A model generated the notes under the pieces. It worked only from the letters and a program-made list of their open reading frames with translations, was not told the origin of the DNA and ran no database searches. The translations under genes were made by a program, and so were the position numbers. Positions 16,926 to 25,633 of a stretch of DNA of 64,000 bases are shown one piece after another. Position 1 is the stretch's first letter. Each line of letters opens with the position of its first letter. Source of the DNA: Candidatus Gastranaerophilales bacterium (lineage in GTDB: Bacteria; Cyanobacteriota; Vampirovibrionia; Gastranaerophilales; Gastranaerophilaceae); assembly GCA_944326475.1 (NCBI GenBank), contig CALVEC010000009.1:1-64000 (forward strand), read 5' to 3'.

Positions 16926-19856
16926 TTAAAAATTAATCATTAAAGAAAGGTTGTAATCGCCCTTAACATCTTTTATATTCGGGGCATTGATGTATTTTAA
17001 CGTTTCTTTAATACTTCGTAATACTACGTTATCAATCTGCTCCGAACCGCTGGAATCAAGAACCTGTAAATTCTTAATTTCATTGTTTTTAGTAACCTGG
17101 AAATTAAGATGAATCCTGTTGTTATAAGCAAATTCCGTTGTGTTTGCCAGGTCATTTTGCAGATTTATCTGGAGATTTTTGCCTGCAACCTGCAGATAGT
17201 TTTTGAATGCATCGTTTTGCGCCAGCTTGTCGCTTACATTCCACGATATTTTTGTAATCGTTAACGCTGTAGGTTGTTCGGAAAAGACGTTGGTCATTGA
17301 TTTGTTGATGTCCTGAGGCACAGGAGGTTCTTCTGCTGTTTCTTCCGATTTTGCACCAAAATCAAATAACGCACCGCCGTCTGTTGTGTTTTCATCGCCA
17401 TCAGAAACAGCCGGAGCCGATTTTCCGAATTTCATAAAATAAGTGGTTGCACCTCCTGCAAGCAAGATGAGAAAGACAAACAGTGATACGGCAAGTTTTT
17501 TTGTTGTGTTTACTGCTGATTTTACAACCGGAGGTTCTTCTATGGTAATTTGATTTTCGCTGTCTCCGGGTTGTTTGCTTTCATCGTAAAGTGTGTTAAT
17601 TGCGCCATTGTCAGACGGTTGTGAAAGTTTTTGGGCAATTTGTTTCGGAACAGAAACAGTTTCTTCTTCTGTGTTTTCTGTAGAAACAGGTGTGTCATTT
17701 TCCATAAGCATTGCCATCAAATCATCATCCATTAAATTTTGAATCTCGGGGTCAACTGCATCTGTTGCATCCGTGGTTTGATTCGATGTTTCTTCGTCTG
17801 CAATCTGCGCGGTTTGTTCTTCCTGAGTAATATTTTGTGTTTCTTTAATTACTGAACTGTCATCATCATCATCACTGGCGTCTAAAAGGTTTTTTAAATC
17901 TTCATCCCAAAAAGCTTGCATCTCAGGACTCATTTCTTCTTCCTGATTATTTTGCGTTTCTGCGATATCCGTTTTTATAGCGGTATTTTCTGTTTGATTA
18001 TCTTCTTCAGTGATATTTTCCTGATTGTCTTGAGGGGGTATTTCTGAATCCTGCGGCAGATTTTCCTGTTCTGTTATACTGCTAATCAGGTCTGATTCTG
18101 TTAAAGAATCAGATTCAACGGTTTTATTTTCCTGCTCATTCAACATTTCTGCGGGTGATACTTCTTCATTTATTAGTAAATCTTCTGATTTATCCAACTG
18201 TATTTCATCTATGCTTTCATCTTCTGTCAGCAGCTCCGGTTCATCGCCCAATAGAAGCAAATGTTCATTTACGGGTTCTTCTTCAAGAAGTTTTTCAGTA
18301 TCTGAAATGTTGGAATTTAGAGTATCATCCGTTGCTTCTAAAATTTCTTCACCTTCATTTGAGAGCAAATCAAGATTAATTTCTTCGTTTTCTTCCAATA
18401 TTTCAGGCTCTTTCTCATTTTCAACGTCAACGGACGAAGAAATTTCGGGCTCTATTTCCGCAGATTTGGAAATATTTTCATTCCTATTTTCTGTATCAAT
18501 GAGCTCGAAATCTTCGGCGTTGGGAATATCGCCGGGGTTATTGTCATTTTGCTGCGGAAAGGATTCGGCAGTATTGCCGGAATCCTCCAGTGATGAAGCT
18601 GTATTAAAATCAACTTTCTCGTCAGCCGCATCTTCTTCGTCAGCAAAATCAAGCAAAAAGTCGTCTCCTTTTGCTTCTGCTTCTTGCGAATTGTCTGTTA
18701 GCGGAGATATTTCTTCATCGAGACTTCCAATACCTGTCTCGTTTGAATCAATCTCTGTCAATACATTTTCCTGTTCTTTATCCGTCTCAACAATCGGTAA
18801 AGAATTGTCATTACCGTCTGTAGAGATTTCTTGCGTCTCCATTTCTGTTTCAGGTAATTCTACCCCGGCTGTTTCTTCTGAATTAAGTATATTTGCTGAA
18901 CCAAGTTCCAGTAAAGTTTCTTGTGTAATCGGGTCAACACCGCTTTCGTCATCGTCTTCATATTCAAGTAAAAACGGTTTTTCTTCATTATCGATATTGT
19001 TTGACTCAATCGGCAATTCTGTTGCTGTTTCTTCATTTTGTATTTCAAAATCCGCCGTAACCGTATTGCCAAGGATAAGTTCTTCTTCATCTTCATCCGG
19101 CAAAAATACAGGCTGTGCTTCGGGAAGACTGTATGCTCTTGCCAGTGCGCCCGTCAAAATATCAAGTGTTTGGTCATTTAGTAAATCAGGATATTTATTT
19201 AGCTGTTTTACTACATTGTCAAATTCATTCATCTCTGACAATTTTTCCCGGCAAAACGAACATTTCATTAAATGCTGTACAAAGAATACTTTTTCGCTGT
19301 CGGATATTTCTCCGTCAAGAAATGCGATAGCAAGTTCTTCAATTTTTGCGTGCATATCTTTTGAGAAAATAAGTTCTTTTTTCTCAATTTTACTTATGGC
19401 ATTTTTTAATTCGCTTACCGGTTTTAAGATGTTTATATCATATTCGTAATATTCAGTATTGCTATGAACTTCAGGCAGTTCAGAGGCTTCAATAAAACCG
19501 ACAGGTTCTATATTTTCTGCGTCTTGCGTCATTCTTACAACTAAATAAATTTCAGGATTTACAAAGAATTTCTCATGTGATTTTGGTACGAAAAAAGTGT
19601 TTCCGTCAAAAATAACACGTACGTCAACCCTGATATCATCTGAGTATAAATCGGCAATTTCTACAATTTCATCCAGAGACGATATTTTAAATAAACTGTT
19701 TTTATGCTTTAGCTTTAAATCCCCGTCATCCAGCAAATCACTGACAGACATAGCAGCGGCGCTTAATACTAAAACTCTTTTTCTGATTTCTTCAGAAGAA
19801 AGTTTTATTGCCAAATTTTTTGCGTTATCCAGTACAAGCTTATTCACTTTTTTCAT
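16926..19856 (-). CDS. Membrane anti-sigma-like protein with TonB-like C-terminal domain
   Basis: This 976-residue protein is made of unrelated parts. An N-terminal globular domain (~1-160) resembles the cyanobacterial DUF1822 type (tentative). An anti-sigma zinc motif follows, H195-x3-C199-x2-C202 (HLMKCSFC). Then come ~570 highly acidic, Ser/Thr/Asn-rich residues, probably disordered. One membrane helix lies at ~788-807 (AVSLFVFLILLAGGATTYF). The outer part ends in a ~100-residue TonB/TolA-like C-terminal domain (RIHLNFQVTKNNEIKNLQVLDSSG, IDNVVLRSIKETLKYI). The layout puts the sigma-binding head in the cytoplasm and the TonB-like tail in the periplasm. Its sigma partner gene lies 79 bp downstream. 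Confidence 0.7.
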   Translation of the reverse strand: MKKVNKLVLDNAKNLAIKLSSEEIRKRVLVLSAAAMSVSDLLDDGDLKLKHKNSLFKISSLDEIVEIADLYSDDIRVDVRVIFDGNTFFVPKSHEKFFVNPEIYLVVRMTQDAENIEPVGFIEASELPEVHSNTEYYEYDINILKPVSELKNAISKIEKKELIFSKDMHAKIEELAIAFLDGEISDSEKVFFVQHLMKCSFCREKLSEMNEFDNVVKQLNKYPDLLNDQTLDILTGALARAYSLPEAQPVFLPDEDEEELILGNTVTADFEIQNEETATELPIESNNIDNEEKPFLLEYEDDDESGVDPITQETLLELGSANILNSEETAGVELPETEMETQEISTDGNDNSLPIVETDKEQENVLTEIDSNETGIGSLDEEISPLTDNSQEAEAKGDDFLLDFADEEDAADEKVDFNTASSLEDSGNTAESFPQQNDNNPGDIPNAEDFELIDTENRNENISKSAEIEPEISSSVDVENEKEPEILEENEEINLDLLSNEGEEILEATDDTLNSNISDTEKLLEEEPVNEHLLLLGDEPELLTEDESIDEIQLDKSEDLLINEEVSPAEMLNEQENKTVESDSLTESDLISSITEQENLPQDSEIPPQDNQENITEEDNQTENTAIKTDIAETQNNQEEEMSPEMQAFWDEDLKNLLDASDDDDDSSVIKETQNITQEEQTAQIADEETSNQTTDATDAVDPEIQNLMDDDLMAMLMENDTPVSTENTEEETVSVPKQIAQKLSQPSDNGAINTLYDESKQPGDSENQITIEEPPVVKSAVNTTKKLAVSLFVFLILLAGGATTYFMKFGKSAPAVSDGDENTTDGGALFDFGAKSEETAEEPPVPQDINKSMTNVFSEQPTALTITKISWNVSDKLAQNDAFKNYLQVAGKNLQINLQNDLANTTEFAYNNRIHLNFQVTKNNEIKNLQVLDSSGSEQIDNVVLRSIKETLKYINAPNIKDVKGDYNLSLMINF

Positions 19857-19890
19857 TTCTTAATTCTCTCCTCTTTGATTTGAGAGCCGA

Positions 19891-20208
19891 TTAAACTTCT
19901 CTCCATTCCTTGACTTCAGGCGGTGTCGGAAATTCGGATTCCATTTTTTTCAGGATTAACCTGAAAAATGGTATTTTGCTTTCTCTGTAAATCTGCGAAT
20001 CCGTTTTCTCCTGGCGAGTTTCGGCTGTATTCTTTTTTTTGCTTACGTAAATTGTATCGTCTTTAAGACTTTTCTTTCTATCCTCCGGTTTTCCGGTCAC
20101 AGCGTTCAAAAACGGGTGCTTATTCTTAGGGGCTTCATTTATATTCCGCTCCAGGCAATACAGTTTTTCAAACGCTTCTAAAATTGCAAGTGATTTATCT
20201 AGTTCCAT
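19891..20208 (-). CDS. Small protein of unknown function, first gene of the anti-sigma operon
   Basis: The 105-residue, charged protein starts with a helix (ELDKSLAILEAFEKLYCLERNINEAP) and has a Lys-rich middle and a C-terminal PTPPEVKEW stretch. It has no signal peptide, membrane helix or known motif. It is 34 bp upstream of the anti-sigma/TonB-like gene on the same strand. Co-transcription with that gene and the ECF-like sigma gene is likely, so it may belong to the same signalling unit. I do not recognise a family. Confidence 0.6.
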   Translation of the reverse strand: MELDKSLAILEAFEKLYCLERNINEAPKNKHPFLNAVTGKPEDRKKSLKDDTIYVSKKKNTAETRQEKTDSQIYRESKIPFFRLILKKMESEFPTPPEVKEWREV

Positions 20209-20290
20209 ACTTTTTCCCTCATTTTTAAGCGAAGCACGGTTAATGTAAAAATCACTCTATTAACTTAGATAACATTTCTGAAAAAAATAT

Positions 20291-20318
20291 TCCAAAAATG
20301 AAAAAAAGGTGTTATAAT
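20291..20318 (+). promoter_or_regulatory. Promoter of the 132-residue membrane protein
   Basis: The extended -10 box TGTTATAAT lies at 20310-20318. A weak -35-like TTCCAA (20291-20296) sits 16 bp before TATAAT. The transcript would have a leader of about 125 nt before the ATG at 20451. That leader contains a small AAATCC/GGGTTT-type hairpin near 20379-20395. Confidence 0.55.
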
Positions 20319-20450
20319 GTAAAGAAATGTATCATATTAATGGTTAAAAAACGGTCTCTTAGCAATAAAAAATCCTTATAGGGTTTAATGCTATTGTAGT
20401 GAAAGTAACAAATTCATCATGTGTAAATATTAAGCAAAAGGAGTCTTATT

Positions 20451-20849
20451 ATGTCAGTCAACCTTTCATCGGGAATTGTACCTTTATCACCGGAAACAAT
20501 TTCAAGACCGCCTAAGTATACTCAAACAAATGCTCAGGCGCCTACTGCGAGTACACCAATAAACGAAGAAGCGCCAAAGAAGAAAAACAGCCACTGGTTT
20601 TTAAAAACCGTAGGCGCAATCGTTGTTGTCGCTGCTGCACTTGGTTTGGGCAGAAAATATATTCCTGCATTGAAAAATATTAATCTTTCAGAAGCAGCCG
20701 GCGAAGGTGCAAAATGGTACCAAAAAGGTCTTACATACATTGCTCAGGCAGGTGAATATATTAACACCAAAGCTGCCAACAGTTGGGAATGGTTAAAAGC
20801 ATTGCCTTCAAAAATTGGTATAGGCAAAAAAGGCGGAGCTGCGGAATAA
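20451..20849 (+). CDS. Small membrane protein of unknown function
   Basis: The 132-residue protein has a polar Pro/Thr-rich N-terminus (1-40) and a Lys-flanked membrane helix (~46-65: WFLKTVGAIVVVAAALGLG). The C-terminal half is amphipathic and rich in Ala, Lys and Trp. There is a strong AAAGGAG ribosome site, and the gene has its own promoter and terminator. No known domain is visible. It resembles other small lineage-specific hydrophobic proteins of this window (51923-52162, 26747-27184) in general style only. Confidence 0.65.
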   Translation: MSVNLSSGIVPLSPETISRPPKYTQTNAQAPTASTPINEEAPKKKNSHWFLKTVGAIVVVAAALGLGRKYIPALKNINLSEAAGEGAKWYQKGLTYIAQAGEYINTKAANSWEWLKALPSKIGIGKKGGAAE

Positions 20850-20876
20850 TTTTTCGCTATACTGACAATAAGAATA

Positions 20877-20908
20877 AAAACAGCCGTTTTACACGGCTGT
20901 TTTTTTGT
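20877..20908 (+). terminator. Rho-independent terminator
   Basis: The arms ACAGCCG (20880-20886) and CGGCTGT (20894-20900) are extended by AAA/TTT. A T7 run follows on the plus strand. Confidence 0.88.
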
Positions 20909-20952
20909 TTTCTACTTGCGTAAATATTAATATATATAGTAAAGTAATATGT

Positions 20953-21801
20953 ATGAGAAAATTTTTTTCAAATTTATTCTTTTTAACTATAGGGGCGTTT
21001 ATTGCTGCATTTGCAATTGAGAGTTTTCTTGTGCCCAACAAAATTATTGACGGCGGAGTTGTCGGTATATCGATTATGATGAACTACAAAACGCATTTGC
21101 CGTTGGGGCTTTATATTTTTGTATTGAATTTGCCTTTTATTTTTCTTGCGCTTCAAAAAATGGGAAAACTTTTTGTTCTTTCTACATTTTATGCAGTTGC
21201 GATGCTGTCGGTCGGTGTTTCGATGATACCGGTCTGGACAGGCGGCAGGCATGTAACAGACCCTTTTCTTGCCTGTATTTTCGGCGGGGTAATTCTCGGG
21301 CTTGGAGTCGGGCTTATATTAAGAAATAACGGTTCTCTTGACGGTACTGAGATTGTCGCTATACGAATCGCAAAAAAATGGGGCTTTTCCGTCGGTGAAA
21401 TTGTTATGTTTTTTAACCTTTTTATATTTACGGCTGCCGGTGTTGTATTTGAAAACTGGCAGAGCGCTATGTATTCGATAATCGCATATTTTATTACATA
21501 CAGAGTGATAGACATCGTGATTGACGGTCTTAATGAGTCAAAATCAATTAGGATAATAACAGATCTTTCGCAGGAAATCGGTTCCGCGATTATGGAACAG
21601 TTTGATGTAAGTGTTACATATATTGATGCAACCGGCGGTTTTTCCGGTCAAAAAAAGAGAATGATTTACTGTATTATAAGCAGGCTTGAGATAATGAAGC
21701 TTAAAGCTCTCGTTAAGACAATTGATCCCAGCGCATTTATTGCGGTTGAGAATGTTCATGAAGTTGACGGTGTTAGAATAAAAAGCCATAAGGGGATATA
21801 A
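20953..21801 (+). CDS. YitT family membrane protein (DUF161/DUF2179)
   Basis: About 282 residues. The first ~205 contain five to six membrane helices with family motifs (FLVPNKIIDGGVVGISIM, GGVILGLGVGLILRNNGSLDGTEIVA). The last ~80 form the cytoplasmic ferredoxin-like DUF2179 domain (YIDATGGFSGQKKRMIYCIISRLE, DPSAFIAVENVHEVDG). The start at 20953 gives MRKFF just before the first helix; an upstream in-frame start would add 16 unlikely residues. Members are often called uncharacterised transporters, and the substrate is unknown. It ends at a bidirectional terminator facing rpsO. Confidence 0.9.
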   Translation: MRKFFSNLFFLTIGAFIAAFAIESFLVPNKIIDGGVVGISIMMNYKTHLPLGLYIFVLNLPFIFLALQKMGKLFVLSTFYAVAMLSVGVSMIPVWTGGRHVTDPFLACIFGGVILGLGVGLILRNNGSLDGTEIVAIRIAKKWGFSVGEIVMFFNLFIFTAAGVVFENWQSAMYSIIAYFITYRVIDIVIDGLNESKSIRIITDLSQEIGSAIMEQFDVSVTYIDATGGFSGQKKRMIYCIISRLEIMKLKALVKTIDPSAFIAVENVHEVDGVRIKSHKGI

Positions 21802-21817
21802 TCTGTTTTTTCAAAAC

Positions 21818-21846
21818 AAAAAAGCTCCGACAAACGGAGCTTTTTT
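21818..21846. terminator. Bidirectional Rho-independent terminator
   Basis: AAAAAAGCTCCG (21818-21829) and CGGAGCTTTTTT (21835-21846) are perfect 12-bp arms around a 5-nt loop. It has T-tracts on both strands. It ends the YitT gene and rpsO. Confidence 0.92.
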
Positions 21847-21868
21847 GCTAAACTATCAAACTCAGAAA

Positions 21869-22144
21869 TTAACCTCTGAGACCTAATTTTTTAATCAGTT
21901 CTCTGTATTTTTCAAGATTTTTCGATTTCAGGTAAGCAAGAAGTCTTTTTCTGCGTCCAACCATCATCAGAAGACCGCGGCGACCTTGGAAATCTTTTTT
22001 GTTTAATTTCAAGTGCTCTGTAAGTTCGTTAATTTTTTCGCTGAGCATAGCTACCTGAACTTCTGTAGAGCCGCTGTCTTTAGCATCTTTACCGAATTTT
22101 TCGATTAATTCTTTTTTTTGTTCGTTTTTCAAATTTATTGCCAT
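21869..22144 (-). CDS. rpsO: 30S ribosomal protein S15
   Basis: The 91-residue S15 protein binds 16S rRNA at the h20-h22 junction early in small-subunit assembly. It has the family pattern [48 protein letters not shown] and a C-terminal [12 protein letters not shown]. The start [10 protein letters not shown] is chosen because an AAGGAAAA ribosome site lies just upstream; the in-frame ATG at 22243 lies upstream of the likely transcription start. A promoter and a leader hairpin precede it. The usual neighbour pnp is absent. Confidence 0.97.
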   Translation of the reverse strand: MAINLKNEQKKELIEKFGKDAKDSGSTEVQVAMLSEKINELTEHLKLNKKDFQGRRGLLMMVGRRKRLLAYLKSKNLEKYRELIKKLGLRG

Positions 22145-22160
22145 TGTTTTTTCCTTTTCT

Positions 22161-22190
22161 GTCAGCTTATGTTGGTGGCGTAAGCTCGAC
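22161..22190 (-). promoter_or_regulatory. Hairpin in the rpsO leader, possible S15 autoregulatory site
   Basis: Read on the minus strand, GTC-g-AGCTTA and TAAGCTGAC pair with one bulged G around an 11-nt loop (CGCCACCAACA). The stem ends three bases before the ribosome site. S15 represses its own translation through leader structures in several bacteria. The position fits, but the binding site is inferred. Confidence 0.45.
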
Positions 22191-22208
22191 AAAATACAGT
22201 ACTTTTTG

Positions 22209-22236
22209 ATAATAACATCTAAACCCTCTAAGTCAA
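22209..22236 (-). promoter_or_regulatory. rpsO: rpsO promoter
   Basis: On the minus strand the -35 box TTGACT (22236-22231) and the -10 box TATTAT (22214-22209) are 16 bp apart, with an extended TG before the -10. It is one of the best sigma-70 promoters in the window and places the transcript start near 22202. Confidence 0.7.
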
Positions 22237-22327
22237 TAGACACAGACGATTTTGTTAAAAAAAAGTAAAGTTGTGGTGTGATTTGCCGGTAAATGATAAT
22301 ATAAAAAAGAGTTAGGGAGAATAGTTT

Positions 22328-23032
22328 ATGGAAAATAATAAACCGATTGTAAATCTTATTTCAAAGCCGGAAAACATGCTAAGGACTATATATACAGCGT
22401 GCCGTACCTGTTACAGTGCGGATTTGCCGATTAATATATATGAAAATACCACTGATGAAGAAAAAATGCTGAAACTTGTTGAAAGAGTAATATCATCAGG
22501 TCATTATTCTACTATTGAACATATACAGGTAAGTTTTGCTATTTCAAATGTTTCAAGAGCCTGTACGCATCAGCTTGTCAGACACAGACACATGTCTTTT
22601 TCCCAAAAATCACAGCGTTATGTTAAAGAAAAAGGGCTGTTTGATTATATTACTCCGCCGACTATTGCGAGAAATGAACAGTTGGCTGAAAAATACAACA
22701 AATTTATGGAAAATGTTTCAGAGTTTTATCTTGAACTGACAGATATGGGAATACCGGCAGAAGATGCCAGATTTATCCTGCCTAATGCGGCTGCAAGCTC
22801 GCTTGTTGCTTCATTGAATTTAAGAGAAATGATTCATCTTGCCAACATTCGTCTGTGCACGCGTGCGCAGTATGAAATACGTACAATGGTTAAAATGATG
22901 TGCGATGAGCTGGTAAAATCAGAGCCGTGGCTTGAAAAATATCTTACTCCAAAATGTGAAAAACTCGGATATTGTGATGAAGACAAGTGCTGCGGGCGAA
23001 AAATTCCCAAAGCTGAATTTTTTAAAAAATAA
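22328..23032 (+). CDS. thyX: Flavin-dependent thymidylate synthase
   Basis: The 234-residue ThyX makes dTMP from dUMP using FAD, NADPH and methylene-tetrahydrofolate. The diagnostic motif [11 protein letters not shown] (RHRx7S) lies at residues ~90-100, and the substrate-binding C-terminal region ([17 protein letters not shown]) is present. A Cys-rich tail ([13 protein letters not shown]) is unusual but seen in some members. GGGAG precedes the start. It is followed by a terminator. folC (29058) and two thymidylate-kinase-like genes (42113-43449) in the same window touch the same pathway. Confidence 0.96.
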   Translation: MENNKPIVNLISKPENMLRTIYTACRTCYSADLPINIYENTTDEEKMLKLVERVISSGHYSTIEHIQVSFAISNVSRACTHQLVRHRHMSFSQKSQRYVKEKGLFDYITPPTIARNEQLAEKYNKFMENVSEFYLELTDMGIPAEDARFILPNAAASSLVASLNLREMIHLANIRLCTRAQYEIRTMVKMMCDELVKSEPWLEKYLTPKCEKLGYCDEDKCCGRKIPKAEFFKK

Positions 23033-23033
23033 T

Positions 23034-23062
23034 CAAAAGCCGGGATTTTTCCCGGCTTTTGT
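23034..23062. terminator. Bidirectional Rho-independent terminator
   Basis: CAAAAGCCGGGA (23034-23045) pairs with TCCCGGCTTTTG (23050-23061). It lies between the convergent thyX and the 839-residue gene and has T runs on both strands. Confidence 0.9.
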
Positions 23063-23079
23063 ACATTATCAGCTAGTGA

Positions 23080-25599
23080 TTATTCAGTTTTTTTAGCATT
23101 TTCATCTTCTTCAACTTCTATCTGTTTTACAAGTCCTGCTTTGTCTTCGACTTTTGAGAGGAATGTATCTACCAGGTCACTTGTATTATATTCATACAAT
23201 ACGGTTTTTGCAAGAGGATTGCTGGGTATTCCCGCACCGAATATTTTTAACAGTGAACCGTTATTTATTCCTAATTCTGTGTCTGAACCCATTACTTCAT
23301 CAACAGTTTCAGCCATTGCATCATCAATTATTGTATCAATATCCGCAACACTTATGCCCTGTTGACTTAAGTTCGTTCTTAATGCGCTGCTTACTTCCGT
23401 AAGTACGGATTTTGCATTATTTATCAACTCTGTTGCATCAGGCGTTGTGTAATTTTTGTTTATATAGTAGTCATTGCCTACGCTGTTTGCAATAACATTT
23501 TCCTTGTCATAAGATTTTTGAGTCGGGTCTGTTGCTGTTGTAGAGCTGAGTTTTGATGTCTCATTGAATTTTTCCATAAATGTGTTGGTAAGAGCCTGAA
23601 CATTGTAAGACCAGCGACCTTTTTCGTTCTTATGTTTTTTGATGCTGCCTCTGTAGTTCCAGACAAATGCCTGTGAATCACTCGGAACATTGTAGTCTCC
23701 GCTGCAATCATGTTCATAATTGTTTTCCGTGAACATTGCAATAGTGTCATTTGTTGCATCGATAATCCATTGGGAAACCTTAGCTTCATCATAGTTGGAA
23801 CCAAGTTGTTCTTTTAAGTCTTCTTTTAATGAAGCAGCTACTGCTTCCAGGTCTGCACGAGCCATTGCCTGGACTTCTTCCATTCTGGACATTTTATCTT
23901 TGGTTGCTATTCTGCCGCCTAAGGAGCGTGAGACATTTGCAGAATAATCCGTACCTATGGTGCTGTTTTGGATGACTCTGTTTTTCTGCTCATCGCCAAT
24001 TTCTACGGGGCCAGTTGACTGAATTGCTTTGGCAATGTCTGAGCCTTCATAGTTGTTTAAGAATGCATCCATTGCTTCTGTAGCTTTGTCATACAGTTCT
24101 TGAATTTCATCCGGGTCAGTTGCTGCTTTCAACTGGTCTACCAGTGCTTTTGCGTTTTGGTAGTCTTCGTTTGTAGAATATCTGGAGCTAATATTTTTAA
24201 GCAAATCTGAGGCATCCGCATCATTGAGCATCTGATTAATCAGGAAATCAGAAGTTTTTGCCACCAGATCTTCTTTTTCCAAGCCGGATACAAACTTGTC
24301 GCTGAGTACTTCATCAGCCAGAGCCTGGAGTTCTTCAAATTTTCCTGTCGGGTCTGCTTTTAAGTCTTCCATCATAGCTGCGACTTCTTTTTGCTGCTCG
24401 ATTTTTCCGTCAAGGAATACCTGAAGTCTTGTTTTCAGTCTGCCTGCTTTTTCTTCGCCGTCGTATTCGCTTTCTATAAATTCATCAAGACTGTTCTTCA
24501 AGTATTCATAAACTTGATTTATTTCTTCTTCTGACAAATCCGGGTTCGCCTGTATATATTCTTCCATATATACATCAACCATTGGCAGAATGTCTTCTTT
24601 TAGCTGGGCTTTTTCTTCTGTTAATTGCTGGTTTTCTCTGTTGTCGATACCGCTAATTAACGTATTTTTAAGGTTATTTTGGTTTGTGCCGGTTTCCATA
24701 AATGCATTCAAATATTCCTTAGCCTCATTTAGATATTCAAGCTGAGTCTGGGAATCACCTGCATTTTTCATTTTATCTATTGCTATTTTGGCTTTTTGAT
24801 AGTTTGAATTTGTAGCATAGTTTTTACTGATGCCGCTCAATAATGAAGTATCCACGGCTCCGTTTAACATCGTGCTGATTATGTAATCACTTGCCATATC
24901 TTTTAGGGTTTCAGTTTCCTGGGTGCCTATACGATTGTTACCCTGCAGAGAATATTCTGTTTCATCCAGCAGTGCATTGTAAAGCTCTGTCGGATCAGCC
25001 GACATTAACGATTCTAACTGTGCACCGGCAACTTCGTTATTTGCTTTCCAGTTTTCAGCTTCAACCATAATGTATTCTTCAAACGCCGCTGTAGCATCCA
25101 TCATATCAATTGTGCCGCTGCGTTCGCTTAAGTAACTTTCGACAAAGTCGCCCGTTAGGCCTTTGATATAATCATCAAAAGCAGCAGCTTCTTCAATGGA
25201 AAGCCCTTCACTGGCAACTTCCATGTACTGGTCAATATACTCTGCTAAATCATTTTCTAACTGAGCTTTTTCTTCTGCAGTATATGCGGGTTCTGCAGGA
25301 ACTTCTTCAGCAGGTGTGTCTGTTACTGTTGTATCTGTTGTAGTGTCTGTATTTGTCGTGGTATTATTGTCCACTTCAGTCGATGTAGTGTCTTCTGTTT
25401 TATTATCTTCTTCGACTGCATCGGTATCATTTTCATCCAGGACAACTTCATCATCTACTGATGTGTCCTTACCGATATCAGAATCCGTATCTGTGTCGTC
25501 AACACCGTAACCGTATAACACTTTGTTAATAAGATCCGGTGTAACCGCATCTAATGCTTTGTTGGAAAACCAATTTAAACCTGAAATTTTGTCTGTCAT
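23080..25599 (-). CDS. Large acidic protein of internal duplications, unknown function
   Basis: This 839-residue protein has no signal peptide or membrane helix. A Thr/Asp-rich low-complexity spacer covers ~35-105. Two related ~195-residue units follow (108-303 and 328-518): EEKAQL..D........YME....LS.EE at their start, and ISKNYATNSNYQKAK / ISSRYSTNEDYQNAK plus EAKEYLNAF / KATEAMDAF at their end. A second duplicated module occurs twice in the C-terminal part (ARADLEAVAASLKEDL..., AKSVLTEVSSALRTNL...), each copy followed by YN...L..TF..K. The composition is mostly helical. AAGGAG precedes the start. A 76-residue gene lies just upstream. I recognise no family; a structural or secreted role is possible. 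Confidence 0.75.
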   Translation of the reverse strand: MTDKISGLNWFSNKALDAVTPDLINKVLYGYGVDDTDTDSDIGKDTSVDDEVVLDENDTDAVEEDNKTEDTTSTEVDNNTTTNTDTTTDTTVTDTPAEEVPAEPAYTAEEKAQLENDLAEYIDQYMEVASEGLSIEEAAAFDDYIKGLTGDFVESYLSERSGTIDMMDATAAFEEYIMVEAENWKANNEVAGAQLESLMSADPTELYNALLDETEYSLQGNNRIGTQETETLKDMASDYIISTMLNGAVDTSLLSGISKNYATNSNYQKAKIAIDKMKNAGDSQTQLEYLNEAKEYLNAFMETGTNQNNLKNTLISGIDNRENQQLTEEKAQLKEDILPMVDVYMEEYIQANPDLSEEEINQVYEYLKNSLDEFIESEYDGEEKAGRLKTRLQVFLDGKIEQQKEVAAMMEDLKADPTGKFEELQALADEVLSDKFVSGLEKEDLVAKTSDFLINQMLNDADASDLLKNISSRYSTNEDYQNAKALVDQLKAATDPDEIQELYDKATEAMDAFLNNYEGSDIAKAIQSTGPVEIGDEQKNRVIQNSTIGTDYSANVSRSLGGRIATKDKMSRMEEVQAMARADLEAVAASLKEDLKEQLGSNYDEAKVSQWIIDATNDTIAMFTENNYEHDCSGDYNVPSDSQAFVWNYRGSIKKHKNEKGRWSYNVQALTNTFMEKFNETSKLSSTTATDPTQKSYDKENVIANSVGNDYYINKNYTTPDATELINNAKSVLTEVSSALRTNLSQQGISVADIDTIIDDAMAETVDEVMGSDTELGINNGSLLKIFGAGIPSNPLAKTVLYEYNTSDLVDTFLSKVEDKAGLVKQIEVEEDENAKKTE

Positions 25600-25633
25600 A
25601 GTGACTCCTTTTCTTTATAACTTCCTAAATAAA

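Noticed and set aside
18211-19449. Long plus-strand open frame of 412 codons, very Ser-rich
   Set aside because: It is the complement of the acidic, Glu/Asp/Asn-rich linker of the anti-sigma-like gene. The composition is fully explained by that codon complement, and it has no ribosome site.
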